A DNA stretch of 64,000 nucleotides from an uncultured Helicobacter sp. (GCA_949287835.1 CASEHV010000002.1:1-64000), one strand, 5' to 3'. Positions 15,887 through 25,782 are shown, counted from the first letter of the stretch. Numbers and translations: made by a program. The notes: a model not told the origin generated them from the letters alone.

Positions 15887-17356
15887 ATGCACGGAAAAAT
15901 CACGCGATATACTGCTACTACGGGTTCTGGTGTTGTTATGAACGCCTCTAAGAAAATTTTTGAGCTAAAAAAAGAGAGTTGGCATGATGGTAGAAATCGT
16001 CCTGCTGTGGGAATGTATGTTGAGTTCAGAACAAATGATGGTGGCGTTCTTATAACCGATGCTAGAGCATCTAAATATCAGGATTTCCCTCCAGATTCCT
16101 TAATACGTGAGATTGATTTTTGGAAAAGTAATACGGATGAGGAGTTGCAAAATAAGGAGGCAGAGCTAAGAGCAAAAGAGATTCAAAAGGTCTTTGCAAA
16201 AACTAATTATATGAAATTAGAGACCATAGAGATAGATAGAAGTGTGCAAGACTGCATAAAGGAGTATTTTTCGCTAGAGCTAAAAAGCGTAGAGTTTCTT
16301 AAAGAGATTGATATACAGGCACTTCAGCCTTTGGTGGATTATGCTATATGCAAAAGATATTTATCAAAGGCACTAGACCATCTTATTTTTTCAGATAGGA
16401 AATTAAATGTAGATATGTTTGCAGAGTATCAATCAAGACTTGGGGCATTAGAGTATTCCTATAATTTCTTTTCAAAGAATGAGATAAAGGCAGAGAAAGT
16501 TTTCGAAGAAGTATTTTTAGAGTTTCAGTTTAACTATAAAGGTGCCCTTAGAGCGGCAAATGGTATTAAAGAACGCATTATGCAACTACAAAATAAGATT
16601 AGAATCTCAAGCCATGATTTAAAGGTTTTGCGAAATAGACTAGAGGCAAAAAGGGGCGATGAGGCAGAGCTAAAAGAGAAGATAAATAGAGTAAGGGCAA
16701 ATACAGATAAGGCGCATGAGGAGATTACTACTCTAACAAAGGCACATGAAAATCTCGATAAGCTTTGCAAGGATTTCGCAAGTAAGAATCTCAAGATATT
16801 TGAGGCTGTATTTAGGAAAACTGTCTCTATGTTACAAAACAAAACGCAGGAAGCATTAAATGTAACCGCAACCCTGCTTGATAATCAAATATGGGAAATG
16901 GGTATGAAATCTGTTTCTATAAAAAATGTCTTTTTTAAGCACAATATAAACGAGCCATATTGCATGATGACATTTTTGGGTCAAACTGTGAGTAAATTAG
17001 ATAAAAATAAAATAACCGCTGCTAATGAACGCAATATGCACAAATACTACACAAATCATCAGGCAAATCATGTAAAGAAATTTTTGATACTCACTAATAA
17101 TCCAAAGGTCGAGGTAAATGTAAAAATTGAGATTATGAGTATGTCAAAATACAATAATGTAGTCATTGCGAAAAAAGATTCTCAATTCTTCGTAGCAGTA
17201 AATAAAGAGAAATTCGAGGGAATCTACATAGACGTTACAAGCATAGATAAGGTCGCATTAAAGAGAGTTATATCTGACAAGAATGAATCAAAGTTTAATC
17301 GAGATTCTGATGTTGTTTTGGTAACAAAAGAGCAAGTAGCGGGTATGAAAGATTAA
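15887..17356 (+). CDS. Conserved Campylobacterota protein with cold-shock-like N-terminus and coiled coil
   Basis: I do not recognise a named function for this 489-residue protein. The first 65 residues resemble a cold-shock/OB fold (MHGKITRYTATTGSGVV, then VGMYVEFRTNDGG and a closing VLITDARAS). The middle (about 60-290) is helical and charged, with a strong predicted coiled coil near 240-300 (repeated RLEAKRGDEAELKEKINRVR-type heptads). The last 100 residues (KKFLILTNNPKVEV ... GIYIDVTSIDK) have an alternating strand/helix rhythm somewhat like a degenerate receiver domain; that is a guess. No signal peptide or membrane segment is visible, so it is presumably cytoplasmic. It is transcribed away from ftsK. 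Confidence 0.6.
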   Translation: MHGKITRYTATTGSGVVMNASKKIFELKKESWHDGRNRPAVGMYVEFRTNDGGVLITDARASKYQDFPPDSLIREIDFWKSNTDEELQNKEAELRAKEIQKVFAKTNYMKLETIEIDRSVQDCIKEYFSLELKSVEFLKEIDIQALQPLVDYAICKRYLSKALDHLIFSDRKLNVDMFAEYQSRLGALEYSYNFFSKNEIKAEKVFEEVFLEFQFNYKGALRAANGIKERIMQLQNKIRISSHDLKVLRNRLEAKRGDEAELKEKINRVRANTDKAHEEITTLTKAHENLDKLCKDFASKNLKIFEAVFRKTVSMLQNKTQEALNVTATLLDNQIWEMGMKSVSIKNVFFKHNINEPYCMMTFLGQTVSKLDKNKITAANERNMHKYYTNHQANHVKKFLILTNNPKVEVNVKIEIMSMSKYNNVVIAKKDSQFFVAVNKEKFEGIYIDVTSIDKVALKRVISDKNESKFNRDSDVVLVTKEQVAGMKD

Positions 17357-17719
17357 AGATTGTGAAATATTAGTTGCTGTGTTGTGAATAAATACACAAA
17401 GTTATTTTTATAAAACAGAAATGTTTATCCGCTTACTTTTTTGGAAATATTAGAATCTAGTTTTGTTTGAAACATTGCGATTCAAAAGTGATATTTAAAG
17501 ATTCTTAAGTACGTCATAGCTGGTATTTTTCAATCAAGATAAGTTGTATTTGAATTTCATTATTCTCAATACAAAACATTATTTTATAAAATTAAAAATC
17601 AAGATTTTCTTTAAAGACAACTATATAATCTAAATTATCTCACATGATTATCTTAGTGGTTTTTTAGTATGTTTAAACACTAGGCAATTTAATCTTATGA
17701 GTAATATCCTCAAAAATCA
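17357..17719. other. Gene-free stretch of about 360 bases between convergent genes
   Basis: This AT-rich stretch lies between the 3' ends of the cold-shock-like gene and rho. I see no tRNA, no convincing ORF with a ribosome site, and no clear stem followed by a T run. A small RNA cannot be excluded by eye. Confidence 0.4.
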
Positions 17720-19162
17720 TCACACCTCATTCATAGCACTTAAAAACTCATCATTATCTTTTGTTGTAACGATTTTGGAATATAAGAAATTAAGCGCCTC
17801 TACATCGTCCATTTGGCTAATAACATTGCGTAGCATCCATACTCTTTTTAACTTTTCCTCGCCTAATAATAGATTATCTTTTCTTGTACCAGATTTTAAA
17901 ATATCAAAGGCGGGGTAGATTCTGCGGTCTGCAATGCTCCTAGCCAAAACAATCTCAGAGTTACCCGTGCCTTTAAACTCCTCAAAAATGACTTCGTCCA
18001 TTCTGGAGCCTGTCTCTATTAATGCAGTAGCGATTATGGTGAGACTACCGCCATTTTCAATATTCCTTGCCGCACCAAAAAATCGCTTTGGTTTATGCAG
18101 GGCATTCGCATCTACGCCACCACTTAGTACCTTGCCACTAGAGGGCGTTGTTGCATTATATGCACGGGCAAGACGCGTTATAGAATCAAGTAAAATTACG
18201 ACATCTTTGCCGACTTCTATACGTCTCTTTGCTCTCTCTAGCACTAGCTCGGCTACACGAATGTGATTGGTAGATGGTAGGTCAAATGTGCTTGAGAATA
18301 CTTGCCCCTTCACACTTCGCTCCATGTCGGTAACTTCTTCTGGTCTCTCATCTACCAGCAGCACCATTAGCTCTACCTCGGGGTGATTATGACTTATACC
18401 ATGTGCTAATTCCTTCATTAGTTCAGTTTTACCCGTCCTTGGAGGCGCCACAATCAAAGCTCTCTGTCCCTTGCCTATGGGACTAAATAAGTCTAGCATT
18501 CTACCTGTGATTTTCTGATGACTATACTCTAGTTTTAGCTGCTCTATTGGGAAAAGCGGGGTTAGATTCTCAAATAGCGGACGATTTTTAATCTCTTCTA
18601 GGCTTAGATAATTTACCGCCTCAATCTTTAGCAGTGCATAATATCTCTCCTGCTCTTTTGGCGGTCGCACCTGCCCTGTGATAATATCCCCATTTCTTAA
18701 TGCAAATCTTTGAATCTGACTTTGGGAGACATAGGTATCATGCTGGGTATCTGAGAATTTCTCATCAATGGAGCGTAAAAATCCGTAGCCCTCGGCGGTG
18801 ATTTCTAGGATTCCAGAAATCAAAATAAAGCCACCTTGACTAACCTGATTTTTTAAAATCTCAAAGATTAGCTCCTGTCTTAGAAACTCTTGTGGATTTA
18901 GGATTCCAAGCTTCCTTGCGATACTTGTTAGATTCTCAAGTGAAGCAACCCTCAAGTCCTCCATTTTATAACCAATCACAGGTGTGTGCGTCCGTCTAGC
19001 ACTCTCCTTGCTATCAAACTCCACTCTCTCCTGTGTCCTCTGCGTCTCGGGCTTTGCCTTAGCATACCTGCCTGTCTCGACCTTTGTCCTCGGACTCTTT
19101 GTGTAAGTCCTCTTTGGTTTTGCCAACTCATTTTCGTCTCTAGCGTTATGCTCGTTTGACAT
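17720..19162 (-). CDS. rho: Transcription termination factor Rho
   Basis: A 480-residue hexameric RNA helicase. After a basic, disordered N-terminal extension of about 65 residues comes the Rho N-domain, then the RNA-binding CSD ([35 protein letters not shown]). The ATPase follows with Walker [18 protein letters not shown], Walker [17 protein letters not shown] and the Q-loop region [20 protein letters not shown]. The usual APPKAGKT P-loop reads APPRTGKT here, a conservative variant. The gene is 77 bases downstream of rplT in the same direction. Confidence 0.96.
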   Translation of the reverse strand: MSNEHNARDENELAKPKRTYTKSPRTKVETGRYAKAKPETQRTQERVEFDSKESARRTHTPVIGYKMEDLRVASLENLTSIARKLGILNPQEFLRQELIFEILKNQVSQGGFILISGILEITAEGYGFLRSIDEKFSDTQHDTYVSQSQIQRFALRNGDIITGQVRPPKEQERYYALLKIEAVNYLSLEEIKNRPLFENLTPLFPIEQLKLEYSHQKITGRMLDLFSPIGKGQRALIVAPPRTGKTELMKELAHGISHNHPEVELMVLLVDERPEEVTDMERSVKGQVFSSTFDLPSTNHIRVAELVLERAKRRIEVGKDVVILLDSITRLARAYNATTPSSGKVLSGGVDANALHKPKRFFGAARNIENGGSLTIIATALIETGSRMDEVIFEEFKGTGNSEIVLARSIADRRIYPAFDILKSGTRKDNLLLGEEKLKRVWMLRNVISQMDDVEALNFLYSKIVTTKDNDEFLSAMNEV

Positions 19163-19239
19163 TCAAATCTCCAAAATATTCATCGTTAAAGAATCTATGA
19201 GTAGAGGCTACCTCATGTAGCCAAATGTGGTAAATGTAG

Positions 19240-19581
19240 TTATTTGACCTTATTAACAATCTGCTCAAATGCCTTAGGATTGCTATATGCCATATCGGCT
19301 AGAATCTTCCTATCAATCTCTATATTCGCCTTTTTCAAAGCAGCTATGAAACGCGAATAACTCATGCCATGCAATCTACACGCAGCATTGATTCTAATAA
19401 TCCAAAGTCTTCTAAAGTCTCTTTTCTTCTGCTTCCTATCGCGGAAAGCATAATACATACTTCGCTCTAACTGCTCTTTTGCCTTTCTAAAATGCTTTCG
19501 CCTACCGCTATAAAAACCTCTAGCAAGTTTTAGAATCTTTTTATGTCTTCTACGTCTTACTACACCTGTCTTAACTCTCAT
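19240..19581 (-). CDS. rplT: 50S ribosomal protein L20
   Basis: A 113-residue L20. The ATG at 19581 gives [20 protein letters not shown], the normal N-terminus; GGAGATATATT precedes it. A longer in-frame reading from 19602 would add seven residues not found in the family. L20 binds 23S rRNA early in assembly and in many bacteria represses its own rpmI-rplT message. It follows rpmI, the conserved order infC-rpmI-rplT. Confidence 0.96.
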   Translation of the reverse strand: MRVKTGVVRRRRHKKILKLARGFYSGRRKHFRKAKEQLERSMYYAFRDRKQKKRDFRRLWIIRINAACRLHGMSYSRFIAALKKANIEIDRKILADMAYSNPKAFEQIVNKVK

Positions 19582-19686
19582 AATATATCTCCTACATTGC
19601 ACTTTACCTTAAGCGTCAAACTCAAGGTGTAAAACTATGTTTAACTTTCCCTAAGCATTAGGGGCTAACAAAAACTCTCTAGCAAA

Positions 19687-19878
19687 CTACATACAAAGCA
19701 GACTTTTTACCGAATTAATATTAGTATCATCTACATGCTGTGGTCCCGCTAACCTTGCCTTTCTATCTGGCGACTTTTTGGTTAGGATATGATTCCTAAA
19801 GGCTGCACGTCTTTTAATCATATTCTTTTTTACCCTAAAACGTTTTGCCGCACCTCGATTGGTTTTCATCTTTGGCAT
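19687..19878 (-). CDS. rpmI: 50S ribosomal protein L35
   Basis: A 63-residue L35 with [18 protein letters not shown] at the start and the later [13 protein letters not shown] block. It lies between infC and rplT. The 157 bases between infC and rpmI contain a TAGAAT-like -10 on the minus strand and small imperfect palindromes, so the pair may have its own promoter and possibly an L20-binding leader; the latter is inference. Confidence 0.95.
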   Translation of the reverse strand: MPKMKTNRGAAKRFRVKKNMIKRRAAFRNHILTKKSPDRKARLAGPQHVDDTNINSVKSLLCM

Positions 19879-20035
19879 AACAACTCCTACTTACATAAGT
19901 ATGACAATTCCCATAATGGCATTTTGTTTATAGTCTAATAGGCATGTCCCTATCCCAAACGACTTTTTAAAAACTAAGCATTCTAGCACAAAAATCTATG
20001 TTTTTATAGCAAAACAAGGAATTTCTGCTATAAAA

Positions 20036-20563
20036 TCAAGTAGCCTTGCCCTTATTATTTGGAATCATAAGGATACTCGCATATTTCCCCTCTATTTTCG
20101 CCTCCTTATCGGCATGAGCGATGTCGCTAACCATAGCACAAACCCGCTTTAGCATCTCAAAGCCACCTGCTGGATTTTGCATTTCACGACCTCGTAGATA
20201 GACGCGAAACTTCACATGTTTGCCACTTTCAAAAAACTCTCTTGCATGCTTTACCTTGTAGTTTATGTCATTTTGTGCGATTTGCGTTGAGAGTTTGATT
20301 TCCTTTACCTCGACTTGTTTTTGCTTTTTTCGTGCCTCTTTTTGCTTTTTCTCAAGCTGGTAACGATATTTTCCATACTCCACAATCTTACACACAGGTG
20401 GCTTCGCATTGGGTGAAATACAGACCAAATCAAGTCCTTGTTCCCTTGCTAATAGCTGTGCGTCCCTAGCACTCATAATGCCTAGCTGCTCCCCACTATC
20501 AGATATACATCTAACCTCGTCAAATCGGATTTGACCATTTATTAATGTTTCGTCTTTAGCCAA
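20036..20563 (-). CDS. infC: Translation initiation factor IF-3 (probable TTG start)
   Basis: IF-3 prevents premature 50S joining and checks the start codon-initiator tRNA pair. The N-domain (INGQIRFDEVRCI) and the C-domain (QKEARKKQKQVEVKEIKLST, then NDINYKVKHAREFFESGKHV) are both present. I prefer the TTG at 20563, giving MAKDETLING. It is 7-8 bases after a GGGAAGG, aligns with the short H. pylori N-terminus and overlaps the thrS stop by 8 bases. An ATG at 20578 would overlap thrS by 23 bases, and the GGGAAGG would then lie inside the gene. Non-ATG starts are a known feature of infC and allow IF-3 autoregulation. Confidence 0.9.
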   Translation of the reverse strand: MAKDETLINGQIRFDEVRCISDSGEQLGIMSARDAQLLAREQGLDLVCISPNAKPPVCKIVEYGKYRYQLEKKQKEARKKQKQVEVKEIKLSTQIAQNDINYKVKHAREFFESGKHVKFRVYLRGREMQNPAGGFEMLKRVCAMVSDIAHADKEAKIEGKYASILMIPNNKGKAT

Positions 20564-22403
20564 AAAATACCTTCCCATTTAGAATTGAAACTTTCTCTAA
20601 AAAATCGCCCACTTTCATCTCATATTGAGTGCTATCGGCTTTAGATTCTAAAGATTTTTGCGTCCTATCGCGGATAGAGAGGCTATTTCCCTCTATTTCC
20701 TTATCACCGATGATAGCTATAAATGGGACTTTTTGTTTTTCTGCAAATCTTACTCGCTTATTTAATGTCTCATTTTTAGCGTTAATCTCGGCATAGATTC
20801 CAATATTTCGTAATTTTACCTGCACATCTTTGGCAAAATCTAGGTGTTTAGAATCTAGTGGCACAAGCACAACCTGCGTTGGTGCTACAAAGAAAGGAAA
20901 CTCTCCGCCAAAATGCTCTGTCAAGATAGCAATGAATCTCTCAAAGCTCCCTAGAATCGCACGATGCAACATGACGGGCTGCACTTGAGAATTATTCTCA
21001 TCTGTGTAGCTAAGATTGAATCTATCTGGCAAATTCATATCCACCTGCACTGTGCCACACTGCCATTTTCTTCCTATGGCATCTGTGATTTTTATATCAA
21101 TCTTTGGACCATAAAATGCACCACCACCTTCGTCTATGCGGTAGTCTATATTATTTTTCTCTAAAGCATTCTTAAGCGATATAGTCGCACTCTCCCATAC
21201 CTCATCACTGCCGATAGACTGCTCTGGGCGAGTAGATAGCTCCATTTGATAGGAAAAGCCAAAGGCACTCATGATTCTATGTGTAAAGGCTAGGATATTG
21301 CTTACCTCGCTTTCAATCTGCTCTTTTGTGCAGAAAATATGTGCGTCATCTTGGGTAAATTCTCTCACTCGTAATAATCCATGCAATACCCCGCTTTTCT
21401 CATGTCGATGCACAACTCCATATTCATAGAATCTAAGTGGCAAATCTCGATAGCTACGAAGGCTACTTTGATATACCTTGATATGCCCTACGCAGTTCAT
21501 AGGCTTTAGCCCATACTCCATCTCATCAATTGTCGTAAAATACATATTTTCTTTATAGTTACTATAATGTCCGCTTATTTTCCACACATCACTTTTGAGA
21601 ATCTCAGGTCCCCTTACAGGCTCGTATTCATTAATAATCAATGCTTTAGTTAGCAACTCCTCTATACGTCTCCTAAGTCTAGCACCCTTTGGTAGCCATA
21701 TAGGAAGTCCCGCTCCCACATCATCATCAAAGCTAAATAATCCTAGCTCTACGCCTAGCTTTCTGTGGTCGCGCTTTTTTGCTTCCTCTAGTCTGTGTAG
21801 ATATTCTTTTAGATTCTCTTTTTTGGCAAAAGCTATGCCATAGATTCTAATTAACACTTCGCTATTTTCATCACCACCTAGGTATGCACCTGCGATTTTT
21901 GTTAGCTTGAAGTGTTGAAGTAGCTTTAGAGATGGCAGATGTGGTCCTCTGCATAAATCCTCGAATCCACCCTGCTCATAAATGCTAAAATCATCGCCCT
22001 CTATGCGACTCATGACTGCCTGCTTTAGCTCATCACCGCTAAATCTCTGCTCTGCCTGCACTCTGTTTAGATGAATCTTAGTGAGTTTATTTCCCCTTTT
22101 TGCAATCTCTTTCATTTTATTTTCTATCGTGGGTAAATCTTCTACACTAATCTTTCTATCAACCTTAAAGTCATAATAGAATCCGTCCTCTACCACAGGT
22201 CCTACAAAGAATTTTGCCTCTGGGTATAGGGTTTTTATCGCTTCTGCCAAGAGATGTGCGCATGTATGACGCAGTATCTCATGAGAATCCTCCGTGTCCT
22301 CATAATAGATTGGCACAAGGCTAGAAGTATCAAGGCTCTGCTCCATAGCGGTCTGGGTGTCGATTATTAAATCATTTTGCTTGTAGCCTATAATGTCTTG
22401 CAA
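20556..22403 (-). CDS. thrS: Threonyl-tRNA synthetase lacking the TGS domain
   Basis: A class II synthetase that charges tRNA-Thr. Editing-domain motifs HTCAHLLAEAIKTLYP and GPHLPSLK are near the N-terminus; the catalytic core has motif 2 (VVHRHEKSGVLHGLLRVREF) and the zinc ligands Cys (MNCVGH) and two later His. As in H. pylori, the N-terminal TGS domain is absent. I chose the TTG at 22403 because GAAAGGGAACG precedes it and it gives 615 residues, close to the H. pylori length. A longer frame from 22442 would start inside a TATAAT box. The stop overlaps infC, so IF-3 synthesis is coupled to ThrRS. Confidence 0.93.
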   Translation of the reverse strand: MQDIIGYKQNDLIIDTQTAMEQSLDTSSLVPIYYEDTEDSHEILRHTCAHLLAEAIKTLYPEAKFFVGPVVEDGFYYDFKVDRKISVEDLPTIENKMKEIAKRGNKLTKIHLNRVQAEQRFSGDELKQAVMSRIEGDDFSIYEQGGFEDLCRGPHLPSLKLLQHFKLTKIAGAYLGGDENSEVLIRIYGIAFAKKENLKEYLHRLEEAKKRDHRKLGVELGLFSFDDDVGAGLPIWLPKGARLRRRIEELLTKALIINEYEPVRGPEILKSDVWKISGHYSNYKENMYFTTIDEMEYGLKPMNCVGHIKVYQSSLRSYRDLPLRFYEYGVVHRHEKSGVLHGLLRVREFTQDDAHIFCTKEQIESEVSNILAFTHRIMSAFGFSYQMELSTRPEQSIGSDEVWESATISLKNALEKNNIDYRIDEGGGAFYGPKIDIKITDAIGRKWQCGTVQVDMNLPDRFNLSYTDENNSQVQPVMLHRAILGSFERFIAILTEHFGGEFPFFVAPTQVVLVPLDSKHLDFAKDVQVKLRNIGIYAEINAKNETLNKRVRFAEKQKVPFIAIIGDKEIEGNSLSIRDRTQKSLESKADSTQYEMKVGDFLEKVSILNGKVFFG

Positions 22404-22433
22404 ACGTTCCCTTTCATTATGATAAATTGCGTA

Positions 22434-22439
22434 ATTATA
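22434..22439 (-). promoter_or_regulatory. -10 box of the thrS-infC operon
   Basis: TATAAT reads on the minus strand about 30 bases upstream of the chosen TTG start of thrS. That leaves a leader of roughly 25 bases containing the ribosome site GAAAGGG. It argues against the longer thrS start at 22442. Confidence 0.65.
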
Positions 22440-22505
22440 CAAAGCACAGCTTAAAGTTTGCTGAAAAAAACTTTGTGTGATATGAATTTTTACTAAAAAA
22501 TTTTG

Positions 22506-22511
22506 TATAAT
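22506..22511 (+). promoter_or_regulatory. -10 box of the HIT gene
   Basis: TATAAT lies 29 bases upstream of the ATG at 22541, followed by an AAGGA ribosome site. It diverges from the thrS promoter about 65 bases away. Confidence 0.6.
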
Positions 22512-22540
22512 TTATCATTTTTATCGATAAGGATATTTTC

Positions 22541-22879
22541 ATGGCAGATAAAGGCATTTTTGAAAAGATAGTTGATAGAGAGATTCCAGCGGATATTGTA
22601 CTTGAGAGTGATGAGTTTTTGGCATTTAAAGACATTGCACCGAAGGCGCCAATACATGTTTTGATTATTCCAAAAAAGTTGGTAAAAGATTTTAATGGAG
22701 TAAATTATGATTTAATGGGAAAAATGAGTGAGTTTATATTAAAAGTGGTAGATAAGCTAGGGGTTAGAGATAGCGGATATAGATTAATTACTAATGTAGG
22801 GGCAGATGGGGGGCAGGAAGTCCCACATTTACATTTTCATCTCCTTGCTAAAAGAAAGCTAGAAGCAAACTTTGGGTGA
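22541..22879 (+). CDS. HIT family nucleotide-binding protein (HinT-like)
   Basis: A complete 112-residue histidine-triad protein. The start FEKIVDREIPADIVLESDEFLAF is typical of HinT. The catalytic triad is HLHFHLL (about residues 96-102), preceded by GGQEVPHLH. HinT enzymes hydrolyse aminoacyl-AMP and other purine phosphoramidates. Its gene is divergent from that of a tRNA synthetase, suggestive because aminoacyl-adenylates are substrates, but this may be coincidence. Confidence 0.93.
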   Translation: MADKGIFEKIVDREIPADIVLESDEFLAFKDIAPKAPIHVLIIPKKLVKDFNGVNYDLMGKMSEFILKVVDKLGVRDSGYRLITNVGADGGQEVPHLHFHLLAKRKLEANFG

Positions 22880-22952
22880 GAGTGTTTTTTTGTTTTACAC
22901 AAAATTATTGCTTACTCTATGCTTTACATGTTTTTGCTACATAAAAATCGAA

Positions 22953-22958
22953 TATAAT
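22953..22958 (+). promoter_or_regulatory. -10 box of gapA
   Basis: TATAAT lies 25 bases upstream of the gapA ATG. A GAGGT ribosome site lies between them. Confidence 0.6.
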
Positions 22959-22983
22959 TCGTATTTTTAGCATTGAGGTAGAT

Positions 22984-23982
22984 ATGCAAAATAGCGATAT
23001 AAGCATAGCGATAAATGGGCTAGGGAGAATGGGTAGGGCTACTCTCCGTGCAGCAATTAGACGTGGATTTAGAGTTAAAGCATTAAATGACATTGCAGAT
23101 TGGAATATCCTAAGCTATCTAATCGAATTTGATAGTGTGCATGGCAGTTTGCCTTATCCTGTTGTGCTAAAAGGTAATAAGCTATATATCAATAATCAAG
23201 AAATATTACTAAGCAATGCGGAGAGTAAAGATTCTCTAAATTTTGGAGAAGTAGATGTCGTTATTGAATCTAGTGGTAAATTCCTAGACACGCATAGCAC
23301 AAGACATCATTTAGATAAAGGTGCAAAAAAGGTTATCATATCTGCGCCTCCAAAAGATGATACTAAGACTTTTGTGTTCGGCGTGAATCATAAATCTTAC
23401 AATGGTGAGAATATCATCTCAAATGGCTCATGCACGACTAACTGCATTGCTCCGATATGCTTTATTATGCAAAAACACTATGGCATACAATCTGCTAGTA
23501 TGACTACCATTCATAGCTACACAAATGACCAGAATCTAACAGATAATGCACACAGAAATGATTTAAGACGTTCAAGAGCAGCGGCGCAAAATATTATTCC
23601 CACAACGACAGGAGCGGCACTTGGATTAAAAAGAGTGATTCCAGAAATGGAGGGTAAAATACACGGGCAAAGCCTCAGAGTTCCAGTGATAGATGTATCC
23701 ATGGCGGATTTGAATTTCTATCTGCAAAAAGATGTAGAAATAAAAGAAGTGCATGATGTTATGGAATCATATATGCGAGGGGATATGAAAGGCATTTTAT
23801 GTTTTGATGAAAAATATAGAGTTAGTAGCGACTTTTTGGGAAGTGAATATAGTAGTATAGTTGCAAAGGATTTAAGTATAAAAGTGGGGAAAATGATAAA
23901 AATCATGGCATGGTATGATAATGAAATTGGCTTTGCAAATAGATTATTAGATATTTGTAGATATATTAAAAGCTTTATTTAG
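22984..23982 (+). CDS. gapA: Glyceraldehyde-3-phosphate dehydrogenase
   Basis: A 332-residue enzyme oxidising and phosphorylating glyceraldehyde-3-phosphate with NAD(P). The dinucleotide fold opens INGLGRMGRATLRAA; the catalytic cysteine is in SNGSCTTNCIAP (about residue 150), with the partner histidine in TTIHSYTNDQ. The C-terminal WYDNEIGFANRLLD is canonical. NGLGRMGR replaces the more usual NGFGRIGR. An exonuclease gene follows after nine bases, making a probable two-gene transcript. Confidence 0.96.
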   Translation: MQNSDISIAINGLGRMGRATLRAAIRRGFRVKALNDIADWNILSYLIEFDSVHGSLPYPVVLKGNKLYINNQEILLSNAESKDSLNFGEVDVVIESSGKFLDTHSTRHHLDKGAKKVIISAPPKDDTKTFVFGVNHKSYNGENIISNGSCTTNCIAPICFIMQKHYGIQSASMTTIHSYTNDQNLTDNAHRNDLRRSRAAAQNIIPTTTGAALGLKRVIPEMEGKIHGQSLRVPVIDVSMADLNFYLQKDVEIKEVHDVMESYMRGDMKGILCFDEKYRVSSDFLGSEYSSIVAKDLSIKVGKMIKIMAWYDNEIGFANRLLDICRYIKSFI

Positions 23983-23991
23983 GAGAAAAAT

Positions 23992-24795
23992 GTGATTTGT
24001 GTGTTTGATATAGAAAGTATTCCAGATGTTGATTTGCTAAGAGAAATATACGGATATGAGGGTGATGATTTTGAGGTATGCAAACAAGCATTTGCATATC
24101 AAAAGGAAATAAGTGGTAGTGAGTTTTTGCCACTGCCCTTTCATAAAATCATCTCTATAGCTTCTCTTGCTGCAGATGACTTTGGAAATTTCATAAAAGT
24201 GGGGCATTTTGCAAAAGATATTTTACTAGAGGAAAGAGAGGAAATTCTACTAAAGGAATTTAATGCGTTTATGAATAGGAAAAATCCGAAATTAGTAAGC
24301 TTTAATGGCAGAGGATTTGACGTTCCGTTAATAGGCTTAAAATCGCTTAAATACAACATAGATATGTCATGGTATTATGAAAATGAGAATCAAGACATAG
24401 GGAAAAACAAATGGGATAATTATATGAAACGATATAGCGATAGATTCCATATTGATTTGTTTGATGTGTTAGGAAATTACGGTGCCACTAGGTATTTAAA
24501 TCTTGATGTGCTATGTAAAATGTCTGGTATTTTAGGGAAATATGATGTATCTGGGAATCAAGTCTATGAAATTATCTTTAAGGAAAATGATATTAAAAAA
24601 GTAGATTCTTATTGTGAAAGTGATGTGCTTAATACATATTGGCTCTATTTAAAATTTGAAATAACACGAGGATTTATTAATCTTGATGATTACAAGAGTA
24701 ATTTAAAGAAAATGAAAGAAGCTATTGCTAGTAAGGATGCACATTATAAAGAGGCTTTTATGCAGAGTATAGAATCTGAGTTGGAAAGTATTTAA
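23992..24795 (+). CDS. Predicted 3'-5' exonuclease of the PolB-like family
   Basis: A 267-residue DnaQ-superfamily protein of the predicted PolB-like exonuclease type. Exo I is VFDIESIPDVD, exo II is VSFNGRGFDVPLIGL, and exo III is VDSYCESDVLNTYWLYL, supplying the acidic metal-binding residues. It probably degrades DNA or RNA from the 3' end, but no Helicobacter member has a defined role that I know. The start is GTG at 23992, seven bases after AGGAG; the overlapping ATG one frame away runs straight into TGA. It is co-oriented with gapA. Confidence 0.85.
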   Translation: MICVFDIESIPDVDLLREIYGYEGDDFEVCKQAFAYQKEISGSEFLPLPFHKIISIASLAADDFGNFIKVGHFAKDILLEEREEILLKEFNAFMNRKNPKLVSFNGRGFDVPLIGLKSLKYNIDMSWYYENENQDIGKNKWDNYMKRYSDRFHIDLFDVLGNYGATRYLNLDVLCKMSGILGKYDVSGNQVYEIIFKENDIKKVDSYCESDVLNTYWLYLKFEITRGFINLDDYKSNLKKMKEAIASKDAHYKEAFMQSIESELESI

Positions 24796-24902
24796 AGTAT
24801 ATTTTTGTTTTGTATTTTTTGAAATTATGGGTGATTATAGAGAATATCTACCAATAATTATTTTACAATGTAAGTATTTTATTCTAACAATGAATCATAA
24901 AT

Positions 24903-25724
24903 TCAATCACCTTTTAACATATAAAAATGATTCGTAGGACCAAAGCCTTTGCCAAGATTTAGTGAATAAAAGATTGCTCCACTTACATATTCTTTTGCCT
25001 TTTTTACAGAATCTAGTTTGTTTAATCCTAATGCAAGATTACTAGCAATAGCAGATGAGAGTGTGCAGCCTGTGCCATGAGTATTCTTTGTCTCTATTCT
25101 ATTACCCCTTAATATGTGAATGCTATCCCCATCGAAGAATACATCATCAGCACTATCGCTTCTATGCCCCCCTTTTAATAGCACACTCTTTGCTCCCAAA
25201 GAACATAAATCCTTTGCCGCCCTTATCATCATATCCTCATTTTCTATCTTATATCCACATAGAAACTCGGCTTCAGGAATGTTTGGCGTAAGGACATCGG
25301 CAAATGAAAGCATACTATTTTTAAATAATTCACAAAGCTCCAGTGGCATGAGTGCAAAGCCGTTTTTAGCAAACATCACAGGGTCTATCACGATATTTTT
25401 TGGTTTAAAAGCGGCAAGATTCTTTGCTACACATAATATCAACTCTGAGCTGCCTAGCATACCTATTTTAGTAGCCTCTGGCGGTATATCCTCAAATACG
25501 GCTAAAATCTGCTCATCTACAATATTACTTGGCACATTATGTACGCTTATCACGCGTTGTGTATTCTCAGCAACCACACTTACAATCACACTCATACCAA
25601 AAAGATGATGAGCGCTAAAGGTCTTTAAATCTGCTTGTATCCCAGCACCCCCGCTACAATCACTACCTGCTATGGTTAGGATTGGAATCATATCGCTACC
25701 TTGTGCTTTCCCTTGCATTTTCAT
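24903..25724 (-). CDS. thiD: Hydroxymethylpyrimidine (phosphate) kinase
   Basis: This ribokinase-fold enzyme phosphorylates HMP and HMP-P in thiamine synthesis. Motifs: ILTIAGSDCSGGAGIQADLK at the N-terminus, VIDPVMFAKNG in the middle, LLKGGH, and the anion-hole block NTHGTGCTLSSAIA with the catalytic Asp/Cys neighbourhood. I chose the ATG at 25724, preceded by AAGGA; the longest frame (25760) has no ribosome site and adds 12 atypical residues, while another ATG 11 codons inside is also possible. It is divergent from aroQ. Confidence 0.92.
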   Translation of the reverse strand: MKMQGKAQGSDMIPILTIAGSDCSGGAGIQADLKTFSAHHLFGMSVIVSVVAENTQRVISVHNVPSNIVDEQILAVFEDIPPEATKIGMLGSSELILCVAKNLAAFKPKNIVIDPVMFAKNGFALMPLELCELFKNSMLSFADVLTPNIPEAEFLCGYKIENEDMMIRAAKDLCSLGAKSVLLKGGHRSDSADDVFFDGDSIHILRGNRIETKNTHGTGCTLSSAIASNLALGLNKLDSVKKAKEYVSGAIFYSLNLGKGFGPTNHFYMLKGD

Positions 25725-25776
25725 AGAAATCCTTGCTTTAAATTTTTTAGATTCTACCATTTTTATAGTTTTTAGT

Positions 25777-25782
25777 TATAAT
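25777..25782 (+). promoter_or_regulatory. -10 box of aroQ
   Basis: TATAAT lies 29 bases upstream of the aroQ ATG. An AAGGA ribosome site follows at about 25801. Confidence 0.6.

Noticed and set aside
22404-22442. N-terminal extension of thrS to a TTG at 22442
   Set aside because: The extension contains the likely -10 box, so it would lie outside the transcript; the family has no such extension.
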